From positions 49,089,438 through 49,153,437 of the forward strand of contig NW_026622786.1 in NCBI RefSeq assembly GCF_023065955.2: a stretch of DNA of 64,000 bases, given 5' to 3'. The DNA is from Ursus arctos (taxonomy: Eukaryota > Chordata > Mammalia > Carnivora > Ursidae). The notes under the pieces are model-generated. The model made no database searches, was not told the DNA's origin, and was given only the letters and a program-made list of their open reading frames with translations. A program made the position numbers and the translations under genes. Positions within the stretch are counted from its first letter, which is position 1. Each line of letters begins with the position of its first letter. Positions 11,111 through 22,016 of this stretch are shown here, in pieces.

Positions 11111-12439
11111 ATAGAGATTGATAGCTGGGTGCTACCGTGACAAAAACTAAAATATGGGGCATTAAGCTAATGTTAGATATGTGGGCCACAGATGGCAAGG
11201 AGTCAGAAGCTACAAGCCTTGAAAGCCTTATTCTGCTTTTCTCAAACATTTGGTAAAACTACCACCAGTGATAACTTGGAAAGCAGACACATGTTCACAG
11301 AGCCTATAGCTCTAAGGAAAGTAATGAGAAAGAATCAACATGACCATGTGTCGGATGCTATTGTTGTTGTCAGCAGAATCTTGAGAGAAAGAGATAAGCT
11401 TAAGCAAAAATGGGCAGGTTTGTTAGCAAAAGTAATATTTAAGAGAAAGCCCTCGAATTTGAGGCCTTGAAGGAATGCTAAAGACAACTATTTCTAAGTT
11501 CCAAACAATAGGAAAAAAATTATCTCTGGGAGTCAAGGGCCTACTAAGTCTTAGTCTTTATGGCAAAGATCAGATTCAGGATATAACTTCCCCGGCCAAT
11601 CTGATGGCCTAATGTAGCTACCATCCAGTGGAGAAAGACCAACATGTATAAGAAAGAACTTTGGGTGTAGTTACTGACATAGAATTGACTAGAATCAAAT
11701 AGACCAAAGCCTAATAAGTTTTCAAAGAATATTTTATGGCTAAAGAAGCCAGGAGCCTAAATTTATTTGATATTTAAAATAACTCTTTGGCCCCAATAGT
11801 TGCATTTTCCAGATAAGCCGTGAACATGGGGCAGCTATTAAGGTAGGCTCACTCAGATCGGGCAATGGAAGCTAATGGAAGAGGAAGAACTTCCCAGAGC
11901 CTGGAGCCAGGAGTCTTAGGAAAAAATGGATGAGTGTGTTCTTCTTAATAGAACTGGAATCTAATTAAGGAACATCCTTCCCACCTACACCACAGTGGGG
12001 GTCTTCACATCCTGCCTAGTCATACTTCGTAATTGTTATAGATGAGTGTCTTCTATTCTTTCTCTATCTAAAAATGTGTTTCTGCTCTGTTTTCCTGATA
12101 ATGTTCAATCACTACATATTATTATGTATGAAAGTGTGGATTACTTTTCAGTTTTTAGGCTGCTGGCTCACAAGGATTACATCCAGATCCTACAGAGAGG
12201 ACTGCCTACCACCCAAGTATCCACCCTCCTGAATCCAGTAACTAAATGAGATTTTGGGTTGCCTTCCTGGAAGAGAAATGAGTATATTGTATGCATGGTA
12301 AAAACAATTAAACAGATATGTGAAGTTCAGAAGAGTGGACTATCGAACGGATGCCACTAGTACTGACCAGTTTGCACGTTCTCCTCTTGTTCCTTAGCAA
12401 AGTGAGAGTACATTTTATATATCCTTTAAGTCTGGCCTT
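11111..12439. other. Stretch without recognised features
   Basis: The longest open frame (11192-11470, plus, 92 codons) is basic at its C-terminus (KLKQKWAGLLAKVIFKRK) but I recognise no domain in it. The interval could be an old LTR-element interior or unique DNA. No host exon was supported. Confidence 0.35.
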
Positions 12440-12730
12440 GTGGCTTACTTTTAAACAATGGAATGTGAGTGGAAGTGATGTGTGCCAATTTCTTAGTACA
12501 TAAATACCTCATTCTCTTTCTTCACCTGTTGGCTGATGGAGAAATACCTAAAGATTTAGAGGAAATAGATGCAAAAAAAAATAGGAGTCTGAATCTCTGG
12601 ATGACTGCTTGCATTGAGTGTGCTCTATGGACCTGCACGGGACATTCAAAAGAATAGGAAATAAACCTTTTATTACAATTATGTGATGAGATTTGGGAAG
12701 GTTTTGTTATAGCAGCCAGCTACCCTGAAC
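12440..12730 (+). mobile_element. MaLR (MLT1-like) LTR remnant
   Basis: This resembles the long terminal repeat of an MLT1-type element in order and wording: the 5' part TGTGGCTTACTTTTAAACAATG, a central part with GACTGCTTGCATTGAG, and a 3' part with AATAAACC and TTTTGTTATAGCAGCCAGC. It is non-coding, solitary and diverged. The open frame at 12469-12657 within it is a by-product. Confidence 0.65.
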
Positions 12731-12954
12731 ATAAGGGCTGAGGCGCTGAGTACAGCAGACAAAATAATTTTCTTCATTTGCAGACTTAAGTCCCACCAGC
12801 TCTCAGAGTATTTCTGATTTTTGACTCTAAGTACATAACACATCTTTTTGCTTACAAAGATTTTTGCACCACATTCTATCCTTGTTGCTACTGTGTTCTT
12901 CTTATAAATAACACTCCCAAGATATTTCTGACCTTGTTTTTTTTTTTAAACTGG

Positions 12955-13060
12955 AGATTCAATAATTATTCATTGGGAACCTACTATGTGCCAGGCATTG
13001 TAGTAGGTGCTGTGATACAAGGATAAGCAAGTCATGTCTGATCCCTTCCCTGATATAAAT
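12955..13060. mobile_element. Ancient interspersed repeat (MIR/L2-like)
   Basis: The text CCTACTATGTGCCAGGCATT, followed by GTAGGTGCTGTGATACAAGG, is a hallmark of an ancient mammalian repeat. The exact family is not resolved. Confidence 0.55.
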
Positions 13061-14065
13061 GATATACTTGCTTTTGTGGAGTTATTTGCATTTGACTTAC
13101 AGCTTCTTGAATTATGTTAGATGCCATCCTAGTCCTTCCTGGAGATGAACTCGAATCTCTAGCTGCTGCCACCCATATTCCAATGTAACTGGGACATCCA
13201 TTCAACTACCACAGCTGTGAGTAAAATGCATTAAAAGGGGGGGGGGCACTAACAATGAAACTGGACACCAGACAATTGCTGGTTGTGTTACTGATTAGAA
13301 ATTGAATTTCTTTGTCATGTAGCTTGAAATAGATGGAGGATTAAAAATGCAAATATAATATGGAAATTAAATTCTTCTCAAAGAACAATGAATAACTCTG
13401 ACCTCCAACATTTAAATATCATCTAGTGATTTAAAGTTAAGCACAAGTTCTGACAGAATTTCTTCAGGAACACATGTTCCTCTCAGTTCCCTGCAGTACA
13501 TTATGAACATGGAAGTTTCATTGAATATGGAATAGTTCATTAAGGAACAATGCTTCAATTACTCTCATTGCCCCTATTCTAGTCTATCTCTTTCCAGTCT
13601 AAATGTGTCCCTTTCACTTTGAAATACAGGTCATGTCATTTCTCTGAAAACATGGCAAGGCTAACATTTTTGACAACATATCCTTAAGGCTGAAGCCAGA
13701 ATAACCTTGGTTATTCATTAGCAATGTGGAGTATTTTTAAGTGAAATTTCTTTTCAGATGGTCTTTTTAGGCTTTAGATTATTATTTCCCCTTATCATAA
13801 AGTCCATGAATGTATTAAGTCATCAAGCCTTTGGAAGAATTCTTTCAGAGTTTTCTGTATTATAATAATGATAACTCTAAATAAAAGATTGCTAAATTAA
13901 GGAAGCAAACGCAAAGGACTTGAAGGCTTTAGTATAGTATAGAGTATTTTTATTTTATTAAAAATTTGCTTATGAGGGCACTCTGGATTTATATGTACTA
14001 TGGTATTACTAAAGATTTTTATTTTAACAGAGAATAATTGACCTATTATTTTATTTTACTCATTT
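13061..14065. other. Unique-looking AT-rich stretch
   Basis: No gene or repeat was recognised apart from a short G run at about 13236-13246. Confidence 0.4.
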
Positions 14066-14067
14066 AT

Positions 14068-14290
14068 TTTTTTTAAGATTTTATTTAAGATTTTATTTTA
14101 GAGAGAGAAAGAGAAAGAGAGAGAGAGTGCAGGAGTGGAGATCGGGGTAGAGGGAGAAGGAGAGAATCCCAAGCAGATTCTGCACTGAGCATGGAACCTG
14201 ATGTGGGGCTTGATCTCACAACCCTGAGATCAGGACCTGAGCTGAAATCAAGAGTCAGATGCTTAACAGACTGAGCCACTCAGGTGCCCC
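14068..14290 (-). mobile_element. CAN-SINE
   Basis: This carnivore SINE is in reverse. It has a T-rich start (reversed tail), a GA-rich part at 14100-14165, and the head ending in GAGCCACTCAGGTGCCCC. Imperfect flanking duplications (about 14043-14057 and 14291-14305, both CTATTA..ATTTTA-like) support a retroposed copy. An inner duplication of AAGATTTTATTT sits at its tail side. Confidence 0.9.
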
Positions 14291-14305
14291 TCTATTAATT
14301 ATTTT

Positions 14306-15110
14306 AGAATGTAAGTACAGAAGGTAGACATACGTTTCTTTTTTTACAAAAACAAAAAGGATTTTTTTAGTAGTAATAAATCAGTACTTGTACTAATTTA
14401 TTCTTTTTACGAATAAAAATTTTGTTGGATTTCACTAATAAAAATCCACTTTCTAGGTAGCTGAAATGGCCATTAAATTTTATTTACCGCACCATAATTA
14501 CACTAAAGGTTATCTTAAATATATTTGATGTTTACTATAAGCTTCTTACAGGCAAATATTAAGAATTATACTTTTTTGGTAAACATTGCAATGCTGGCAC
14601 AGCCCTGCTTTCATAGATGGCACTTGAGAAATAATTATTGAATTCCTTTGATAATCACATTTAAATTTTGCTTTGTCTTTTAAATTATATTACATTAACA
14701 GTTTCATTAATAGGAACCTTGGTTATACATAATCAGTGATTAAGTCCCATCCTCTGACCAGCCCCAAAGGAGTTAAAATTCTTACCTTTTCTGTGGTGAG
14801 GGTGTGAAGGGGGGTGCCATGAGATGTTAGGAGGTGATTGCTGCTTGATCACAGGGAATTTTCTCAATGCAGTGTGTAGTTATAACAGTATAGATCTTTA
14901 AAATCTTTATATTATTTTTGCTAAAATAGTGATTTTCATTAACCTCACAGTAATGTCAACCTGCATTTCATACAATTAAATTTTTTGCACCCTCCTCAAA
15001 TTTCTTGCTTCATTAACATATGCATAGTCATATATATAATATTGCATGTACATTTATACTTTTTTCTTGTTTCAGGAATGCGCTTACTTTAAAACAAATT
15101 CACTTACAAT
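14306..15110. other. Unique-looking stretch
   Basis: No gene and no confident repeat was seen. Confidence 0.4.
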
Positions 15111-15111
15111 G

Positions 15112-15490
15112 GTTTAAATAAATAAAGGTTTATTTTTCCTCACGTTGTTGGAATTCTGAAAGTAGGAAGCTCGTGACATTGATTTAATAGCTCAGCAAGG
15201 TCAGCTCCTTGTTCTCTGTTTTTATTCTGGTTTTTCCTCAAGATGGTTATTGGAGATTTCTTTCAATATGATAAAAAGGCTATCAGTAGCCTCTGCTTCT
15301 TTTACTAGGAAACCAAAATCATTTCAAGAACCACCCCAATAATCTGCTGTTTCATTGACCAGCGCTATTGTTACAAGCATCCCTAGCTGCAAGGGAGGCT
15401 GGGGAAATGAGAAATTGTATTTTTAGCCTCTATAGATGCAAGTGGCAAGAGAGAAAGGAAATAAGAGTTTTTACTACAAAAGAGTTTATA
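15112..15490 (-). mobile_element. Ancient repeat, MaLR LTR-like or DNA element
   Basis: The segment GGTTTATTTTTCCTCACGTT near its left end and AGCTGCAAGGGAGGCTGGGG (about 15384) are phrases of an old mammalian interspersed repeat. Related text appears at 54110-54365. The family and orientation are uncertain. Confidence 0.45.
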
Positions 15491-15888
15491 AATTCTTTAC
15501 AAAAGGGATTATATTGTTGGTAAAACCTAACAAAGGATTTTAAAGCAGGAAGAGTAATTGCATGGATCTATAGTCTAGCATGTTTATATTTAATCTGAAT
15601 ATTTGATGCCAAATATTTGGCTAAAAGAATGTGTTTAGCTTAAAACAAAAATATTTGGCTATTAAGAAAAAGTAGAGAAAACTACCCCAGGCTCTTGCAA
15701 AAACACAAATACAGTATATCTGAGCTAGTTCTTATCCTATCCAGTGCGTATATTGTGGAAATATCTATATGTTTATAGATATTTTATAGAGAGACATTTT
15801 ATATAAACCTTGTCTAATCTCCAAATTTGTGGCAAATTGTTTCCAGTAAGTCAAGTAATTAGAGTTGCCTGGTATTATTAAAATTCTG
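15491..15888. other. Unique-looking stretch
   Basis: Nothing was recognised apart from short AT-rich inverted bits around 15760-15795. Confidence 0.35.
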
Positions 15889-15889
15889 T

Positions 15890-16005
15890 TCATTGCCACA
15901 GTAAGTAAATTAGTTGCATTTTACAAATGAGAAAGATCATGCAAGTTGTTAAATTTCTGTATCCCTCAAGTCACACAGAAGTTAATAGGAGAGCCAAGAT
16001 AAGTA
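15890..16005 (-). mobile_element. MIR SINE fragment
   Basis: Reverse MIR core: TTGCATTTTACAAATGAGAA, then TCAAGTCACACAGAAGTTAA and GGAGAGCCAAGAT. Confidence 0.65.
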
Positions 16006-16344
16006 ATCAGTGCCAAGAAAGGGAACATGAATGAAGACAATGAAAGTTGCCTAAGGGTGATTTAAATTGCTCCTGTTCCTTCCTGCACAAAAGAACATGG
16101 CCCAAATTGGTATTTGGCCAGTGATATCAACATGCTACAGAGGCCGGGACAAATGAGAGTTTTATCTGCCTACAGCACTGATAGGTAAAAATGAACACAT
16201 TCCCTAGCTGGTTTGCCTTCAGTTTAAGTGGCATAGAAAGAGTGACACACAGTTATCACATACTCCAGTGTTGTATTCCAATTGTATTTAATATTGCTTG
16301 AAATACGCTGAGAATGGAATTGAGTTTGCAAATTGTTTGTTATA

Positions 16345-16492
16345 ATGAACAGTTTCTTATTGTGCTTCTGGGTGTTCGTCTTAACAATAAAGTTCTCTGA
16401 GAAGAGGATCTATGTCTATCACACTTCATGTTGGTGTCCCTCCCATGTGCCACTTCAAGCACAAAGGTGATTAATAAATACTTGCAGTAAGT
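16345..16492 (+). mobile_element. L2 LINE 3' end fragment
   Basis: The L2 end is recognisable from CTCTGAGAAGAGGATCTATG through a degenerate middle to GGTGATTAATAAATACTTGC. Confidence 0.6.
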
Positions 16493-17040
16493 ATAAGTGC
16501 ACCAGTAAAATTTTACAATAAAAAGTTTGTGTGTATATATATGATATATTCATGGATCTATCTTAATTAATATGAAATAAAAAGCAAACTGGTTTGTCAA
16601 GAAAAGAGCTATTAGGTGTCTCATTGACGAGATAAATGTTTTCTAATTGCTAAAGTTTTATGAATGATAATATTGTGTTCTCACAATCATGTCAGATAAA
16701 TATTTTTATACACTAGCTTTTACTGTTTTCCAGGCTTTTAATGAAAAGCCATGTTTTTTTATTATCCTTTCCTCTTGGATTATATATATGTGTGTGTGTG
16801 TATATTTATATTTATATCTATACCTATATCTATATGATGATTTCTTTCATTTAATTGTAAATATAACTTAATGACACTAGGAAGACATCTCTCCAGAATA
16901 ATTTCTCTTCTTTGGCTTTCTCCCATAAGCCAATTATAATGGTTTCAGGAAATTCACCATCTCGAAACTTACCAAAATGCTTACATTTGCTGAATCTAGA
17001 AACATGTTGCTTTGCTCAACATTTAGAAATATACGTTTAT
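16493..17040. other. AT-rich stretch with a microsatellite
   Basis: The only notable content is a compound simple repeat at about 16778-16839 (TA, TG, then TATTTA and TATATC units). The open frame over it (16689-16871) is low-complexity and not a gene. Confidence 0.5.
16778..16839. repeat. Compound (TA)n(TG)n(TATATC)n microsatellite
   Basis: Dinucleotide TA and TG runs are followed by imperfect TTTATA and CTATAT hexamers, by direct reading. Confidence 0.85.
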
Positions 17041-17041
17041 T

Positions 17042-17430
17042 TAAGCAGCAAATGTTTCAGATCAAATGGGCTCACTATATGCTAGTCAGTGTGCAAGGGA
17101 GTGAGAATACAACCGTGAACGAGACCTACTCCCTGACCTCATAATTGTACATACCAGCAAATACAATGTGGTCAGTATCAACAGGAATGTGCTGAGTGTT
17201 TAACGCTTGTGCTTGAGAGACATCTCACACAGACTGGAAGATGATGCTTGGGCTGAAAACTCAAGGATGAGAGAAAGAAAGATGAAGGATGAGTAAAAGT
17301 TGATTCAGTGAAGATGGTGGGGAAAGGTACTATTTTTTGAGGAAGAGGAACTAGCATATAGAAAGGCCAAAAAGTGAGAAAGAATATGTGAAAACTAGGG
17401 AACATGAAATTGTTTAATGTAACTAGAGCT
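17042..17430. mobile_element. Ancient interspersed repeat, family unresolved
   Basis: CTCACTATATGCTAGTCAGT and the following text (GTGAGAATACAACCGTGAAC, then GCATATAGAAAGGCCAAAAA) follow a widespread mammalian repeat also suspected at 46430-47170. The copy is diverged. Confidence 0.45.
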
Positions 17431-17454
17431 GGTAGTGTGAAGGGTGGAAAGATA

Positions 17455-17593
17455 AGCCTTGGTTTTAGCATTTGCTATGTGATCTTGGGCAACTTAATTT
17501 ACTTGGGTAAGTTCTTTAAGCCTCTGAGCCTTAGTTTCCTCATTTATATGGTAGAACTAGTGATACCTTCAATACAGAGTTGTTGTGAAAAAG
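17455..17593 (+). mobile_element. MIR SINE
   Basis: The core CTATGTGATCTTGGGCAACT and the block CCTTAGTTTCCTCATTTATA are clear. A near-repeat of the GGGCAACTTAATTTACTT segment makes the middle slightly longer than usual. Confidence 0.8.
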
Positions 17594-17604
17594 GACTATG
17601 TGTG

Positions 17605-17795
17605 GGGGCGCCTGGGTGGTGCAGCGGTTAAGCGTCTGCCTTTGGCTCAGGGCTTGATCACAGCGTTCTGGGATCAAGCCCCACATCAGGCTCCTCCGCT
17701 GTGAGCCTGCTTCTTCCTCTCCCACTCCCTCTGCTGTGTTCCCTCTCTCGCTGGCTGTCTCTGTCAAATAAATAAATAAAATCTTTAAAAAAAAT
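17605..17795 (+). mobile_element. CAN-SINE, bear-type tail
   Basis: The copy is complete, with head GGGCGCCTGGGTGGTGCAGC, body ending CTCGCTGGCTGTCTCTGTC, (AAAT)n and poly(A). The flanking duplications GACTATGTGTG (17594-17604) and GACTGTGTGTG (17796-17806) differ by one base. The GTGCAGCGG head and CTCCTCCGCTGTGAGCC segment look like the youngest bear subfamily (from memory). Confidence 0.95.
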
Positions 17796-17806
17796 GACTG
17801 TGTGTG

Positions 17807-18524
17807 TGTACACGTATATTTACTTTCCATAATTAAGGTAAAAACATTAGAAATGTTTTAGGTAAATAACATAACCTGTTGTAAAATACACTAATCAATT
17901 TAAGAAAAAAGTTCCTCATACCAACATTCTAAAATTCCTGATGTGTTCCTTCACCATTATGGGTATGCATTTAAGGCAAAAAGAAGTTCCTACATAAGTA
18001 ATAAGAGTTTCAGAATAAATCTAAATTTCTCATTAAAAATTTTTCACAAAGGCTTATTTTCAAGCTGGGATGTGGTCATTTACTAGTAATTAAACTGTAT
18101 ATTCAAGCATATATAGCAGAACAGCCAATAACCAAATTCTTAAAATTCTCACTAACTTAATTTACATTTATTCAAATATTTTCCAGGTATTAGAATATTT
18201 ATTCTAACAGAAGATTACAGAAAATTATATAAAACGGAAGTGTTTCTGATTAGAAAAAAGCATGAGTAATGATTTTTTAACTCTCAGATCAGATCAAGAT
18301 TTGACATAGTCACTTAAATTTTTAAATTCTTAAGAATCTTTGGTACACTATTTTATTGCAGAAAACACTGGTTTGGTATATTATTTAAACTTCAGTTCAC
18401 TGAAATACAATTATTTACTTTTAATGCAATATAAGTCAATAACATTAGACCATAATAGTATTATTCAAAGACATCATTAAAATGTGGGTAGCTCAGAAAA
18501 GCAAAGGAAGAATCAAAAAGGAAA
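17807..18524. other. Unique-looking AT-rich stretch
   Basis: No gene or confident repeat was seen. Confidence 0.4.
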
Positions 18525-19152
18525 ATATAGTCCATCCTCACTATTGGGTATTGTGAATTTATGAAGTGGCCTTTTCAGAAAAAAATTTTTGTAATACCTA
18601 AGCCTATATTTTTGTCCATTTGTGGTCATGTAGATAGAGAGTAACAAAATTTTTGAGTTGTTCCATGCAGACATTTCCAGCTGAGGTGGAACAAGGCAAA
18701 GCTTTGCCTTCTTAGTTCCCTTTTCATATTTCAAACAATGTCCTCTCTGTGGTCTTTAGTGCCATGTTTTTGCATTTGTGTACTTTTTATCGGTAATTTT
18801 TCTCTTTAGAATGTTCTACAAGCATAGACTGCTGTCAGCATTCCTAAGCAGAAGAAGGCTATCATGAATCTTATACAGGAACTACACTGGATAAGTGTTG
18901 TTCAAGCATGAGTTAGTGCTACTGGCCATGAATTCAATGTTAATGAATCAACAGTATATATTAACTAAGGTGGTTCTGAAGAGAACACACATAAAACAAG
19001 GTTATATAGTGACTGGTGAATAAAAATGTGACCAGAGCTTCACAGGAACCTAACTTGTATTTCCACTAGGAGCAATGATTTAATATTCACTTATTCTGTG
19101 TTTGCACCAACTTAATAAGAACATAACTACTTTGAAATAACGAAAATCAACT
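18525..19152 (+). mobile_element. Tigger/pogo-type DNA transposon remnant
   Basis: This is a decayed TcMar-Tigger element. Read on the plus strand, 18820-18965 encodes a broken N-terminal helix-turn-helix of the transposase, with the blocks IPKQKKAIMNLIQEL and GHEFNVNESTVYIN (family form: NESTVR). Downstream text such as ACACACATAAAACAAGGTTA and CAGGAACCTAACTTGTATTT fits the same element, ending near GAAAATCAACTGT. Stops at several points make it inactive, and the C-terminal catalytic domain is absent, so it is an internally deleted copy. Confidence 0.68.
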
Positions 19153-19222
19153 GTCCTGACATATTTTACTTCATATATTTTAGAAGTTATTACAAATCTA
19201 AAGGATGGTAAATAAGGTGAAA

Positions 19223-19254
19223 GGCAAATGACAACCTAGGCAAATGACAACCTA
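19223..19254. repeat. 16-base tandem duplication
   Basis: The unit GGCAAATGACAACCTA occurs twice exactly, back to back, followed by the start of a third (GGCAAAT). Confidence 0.9.
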
Positions 19255-19712
19255 GGCAAATATTCACAGTACTTCAGGCAGCAAAGGTTTACTATCAATA
19301 ATGTATAAAAATTAGAAAAAAATGAAAATAAAATATGTTAAGGGCTAAATGATTTTAACTTAAGTTTTGTTAAAATTGTGTAATATCATTGGTCACAAAT
19401 TTCAAGAGTATTAATGAGAAATATGAAGTTAAAAAAAAACAAAAAACCTGTTGACACAGTGTTTTGAGAATAAAAGCACCAGGTTATTCATTACCTTTTG
19501 TTGGAAAAAAATAGCAAATATTTATGTACATTTTCAATAATACTTTAATTAAATTTATACTGATTTTACATATTTTCATCATGAGATGAATTTCTTGCCT
19601 AAGTACATTAAATAAGAGCAAAGATTTTTTCTATAGTCAGGTTTAGTAAAAATTCAAGAACCATTGACGTGTAACTTGAGTCCGAAAATGTTTGTTATAG
19701 AAAACTATATTT
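19255..19712. other. Unique-looking AT-rich stretch
   Basis: Nothing was recognised. Confidence 0.35.
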
Positions 19713-19733
19713 AAAAAAAATATTTCTGTATAG

Positions 19734-19920
19734 GGGCACCTGGGTGGCTCAGCTGGTTAAGTATCTGCCTTCAGCTCAGGTTATGGTCCCAGGGTCCTAA
19801 GATCGAGCCCTTGCATCAGGCTCCCTACTCAGTGGAGAGCCTGCTTCTCCCTCTCCTTCTGCCTGCTGCTTCCCCTACTTGTGCTCTTTCTCTCTCAAAT
19901 AAATAAATAAAATCTTTAAA
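19734..19920 (+). mobile_element. CAN-SINE with exact target-site duplication
   Basis: The SINE is complete from GGGCACCTGGGTGGCTCAGC to the (AAAT)n tail. It is flanked by identical copies of TATTTCTGTATAGG (19721-19734 and about 19925-19938), a hallmark of L1-driven insertion. Confidence 0.95.
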
Positions 19921-20109
19921 AAAATATTTCTGTATAGGAAATTGTGTTTTTCCTTAAATTTGTGAAATATTTTTGTCTTGAAGATTGAATAAATTCACCA
20001 GTGTTATAATAGCTTAACCACTATGTGTTATGATAAGTTAAGCCACAGAAGAAAGGTCTCTTGTTAAATGAGAAGCATTTTTAAAGCACTCTTAGTTCTA
20101 TGTAAAAAA

Positions 20110-20345
20110 ATTAAACATGTCTCTAGTCTAGTTACTTTAATATACAACAAAAGACTTGTTCATTCTCCCACAATGGCAAATAGTGCAGTGAACAAAAGAC
20201 ATAGAAGCAATTTACTAAGGCAGTTCAAAAGGCCAATCAATAAACATGTGAAAAAAAAATCACTATAACTAGTAATCATAGAAATGGAAAACAACAAGTT
20301 ACTAATTTCTGGCTATCAGATTGGAAAACATTAAAAAATAAGAAA
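20110..20345 (+). mobile_element. Old LINE-1 ORF2 fragment
   Basis: The text encodes a diverged ORF2 C-terminal region: AAACATGTGAAAAAAAAATC, then a CTAGTAATCATAGAAATGGA block and GGCTATCAGATTGGAAAACA. It probably belongs to the same old element as 21177-21395 and 21640-21740. Confidence 0.65.
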
Positions 20346-20383
20346 GGGAAGGGAAAGGAAGGAAGGAAGAAAAGGAAGAGAGA
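20344..20383. repeat. Purine-rich (GGAA)n tract
   Basis: Irregular GGGAA/GGAA/GAAA units, by direct reading. Confidence 0.8.
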
Positions 20384-20724
20384 CTAAAGGACATGTGCCT
20401 GAAACCAGTGACCAATCTTGTTTGTCATTGCTAAGAACAGGGCAGCCTGAAATTGTATACTTCCCAATATGTGTGCACAGAACCACTGATAAAGTATTCT
20501 TGCCCCCCCAAAAAAATTATACCTGAATTTCCTCAAGCCTTTAAATCTAACCACCAGTTCACAGGGGAAATAAGGTGGGAAAATAAAAAATAAAGATGGG
20601 AAAATGAACAGGTTAAACAACACCACAATAGATTAGTAAAATCTAGGTCATAGAAATTTTCTGAAGAAAAAAATGATTCTATTTCTTCAACATATGAATT
20701 GCGAAAAAGAAACAGAAAATCATT
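20384..20724. other. Unannotated stretch
   Basis: No feature was recognised. It probably continues degraded L1 sequence. Confidence 0.3.
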
Positions 20725-20774
20725 ACAAAGTTCAATTCCTTTTTTTTTTTTTTTTTTTTTACAAAGTTCCATTC
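20725..20774 (-). mobile_element. Bare poly(A) insertion with target-site duplications
   Basis: A run of 21 T (20740-20760) lies between two near-identical 14-base repeats, ACAAAGTTCAATTC (20725-20738) and ACAAAGTTCCATTC (20761-20774). This is the layout of L1-mediated insertion in which only the poly(A) tail was copied (minus orientation). A simple local duplication plus T-run expansion is the alternative. Confidence 0.6.
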
Positions 20775-20954
20775 TTGTCTGTTAGAGATACACACTGAAA
20801 TCCTCATGGGTAAAGTGATATATTGTCTGAATTTTCCTTAAAAATTCTGTAAACAAAATAAAACACCAGTATAAATGAAACAAGAGTAGTAAAAATGATG
20901 ATCACTTTTGAAGCTAGCTGATGGGATACAATGGGGTTCATAATATTCTTTTTA

Positions 20955-21176
20955 GGGGCACCTCGGTGACTCAGTCGTTAAGCATCTACCTTAGGCTCAG
21001 GTCATGATCCCAGGGTCCTGGGATCCAGCCCCATATTGGGCTCCCTGCTCAGTGGGAAACCTGCTTCTCCCCCTGCCACCTCCCCTGCTTGTGTTCTCTC
21101 TCTCGCTGTCTCTCCCTCTCTCTCTGTAAAATAAATAAATAAAATTATTTTTAAAAAATTAAAAAAATTAAAAAAT
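20955..21176 (+). mobile_element. CAN-SINE
   Basis: The copy runs from GGGGCACCTCGGTGACTCAG to an A/T-rich tail. Flanking ATATTCTTTTTA-type repeats (about 20943-20954 and 21177-21188) mark the insertion site within an older L1. Confidence 0.92.
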
Positions 21177-21390
21177 ATATTCTTTTTATTGTTTTCTGTA
21201 TATATAAATAGATTGTGGAAAATAATTGTGGAAAGTAGTTTGCAAAATGTCAGCTGTACAAATTCTCTCATTTTTAGGCATTTTTCTGTATAAAACAGTG
21301 GACAAGATGTCCAGTGTTTACTGTAGCACTGTATAAGAAAAAAAAAAGTAACAACCTAAATATCCAAAAATGGAGTATTGGTTAAATAAA

Positions 21391-21391
<1 letters not shown>
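21177..21391 (+). mobile_element. Old LINE-1 (L1ME-like) fragment
   Basis: TTTACTGTAGCACTGTATAA, AACAACCTAAATATCCAAAA and GGAGTATTGGTTAAATAAAA form the typical end of ORF2 in old L1 copies. The microsatellite follows directly. Confidence 0.7.

Positions 21392-21435
<44 letters not shown>
21392..21435. repeat. (AC)n microsatellite, about 22 units
   Basis: An uninterrupted AC dinucleotide run lies inside the old L1 fragment. Confidence 0.98.
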
Positions 21436-21436
<1 letters not shown>

Positions 21437-21474
21437 ATAAGAAACCATAACATAAGAAGAATTATTCACATTGG

Positions 21475-21640
21475 CTTGAAACAGGGCTTTGAAGTTGACA
21501 GGTTCAAATCACCTCTATGCCACTTAGTATTTCAGCCCCATTGTATAAGTCACTTCACACATCTCAGCCTCAATTTCTTCATCCATAAAATGGAAATTAT
21601 AATTTCACTCATATTAGTGAGATATTTTAAGTATTAAGTG
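21475..21640 (+). mobile_element. MIR SINE
   Basis: TTGACAGGTTCAAATCACCT, ATAAGTCACTTCACACATCT and TTCATCCATAAAATGGAAAT give the MIR order. Confidence 0.78.
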
Positions 21641-21745
21641 TTATTAGTGTTTATTTCTGGGTGGTGGGATCAGATTTGATTTTTCGTTTTCCCTTCAGTT
21701 TTAGTTTTTTCTATTATCTCTCTATGTATATACATAAAAAAATTA
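21641..21745 (+). mobile_element. Old LINE-1 3' end (L1ME-like)
   Basis: TTTCTGGGTGGTGGGATCAG and the T-rich continuation match the 3' UTR of an old L1. With 20110-20345 and 21177-21391 it probably makes one element split by a SINE, a microsatellite and a MIR. Confidence 0.6.
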
Positions 21746-22016
21746 AGATAGCCTCATTAATCTATCTAATTTTTTGATTTTCTATTATTGTTCTGTTTAA
21801 CTAATCATTTTTATGAATATGTGGAAGTGGGTTAGATTTGAATAATGAAAGGGTAAAATATACTATCTGGCTGAATTACAGAATAGAAGCAATAGTCTAA
21901 CAATTGTAATAAAGCAAGGTTGGCCCAAGGTCAAACTGTGAGGTCCACAGTCTCCTTCCATTCTCCTTTGCTTTTACAGCCTGGTTATTTCTCATCACAA
22001 TTAAAACGTCTAATGT

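Noticed and set aside
17605..17680. A tRNA gene
   Set aside because: The tRNA-like head belongs to a SINE. No complete cloverleaf was found, and the same head recurs in 17 SINE copies.
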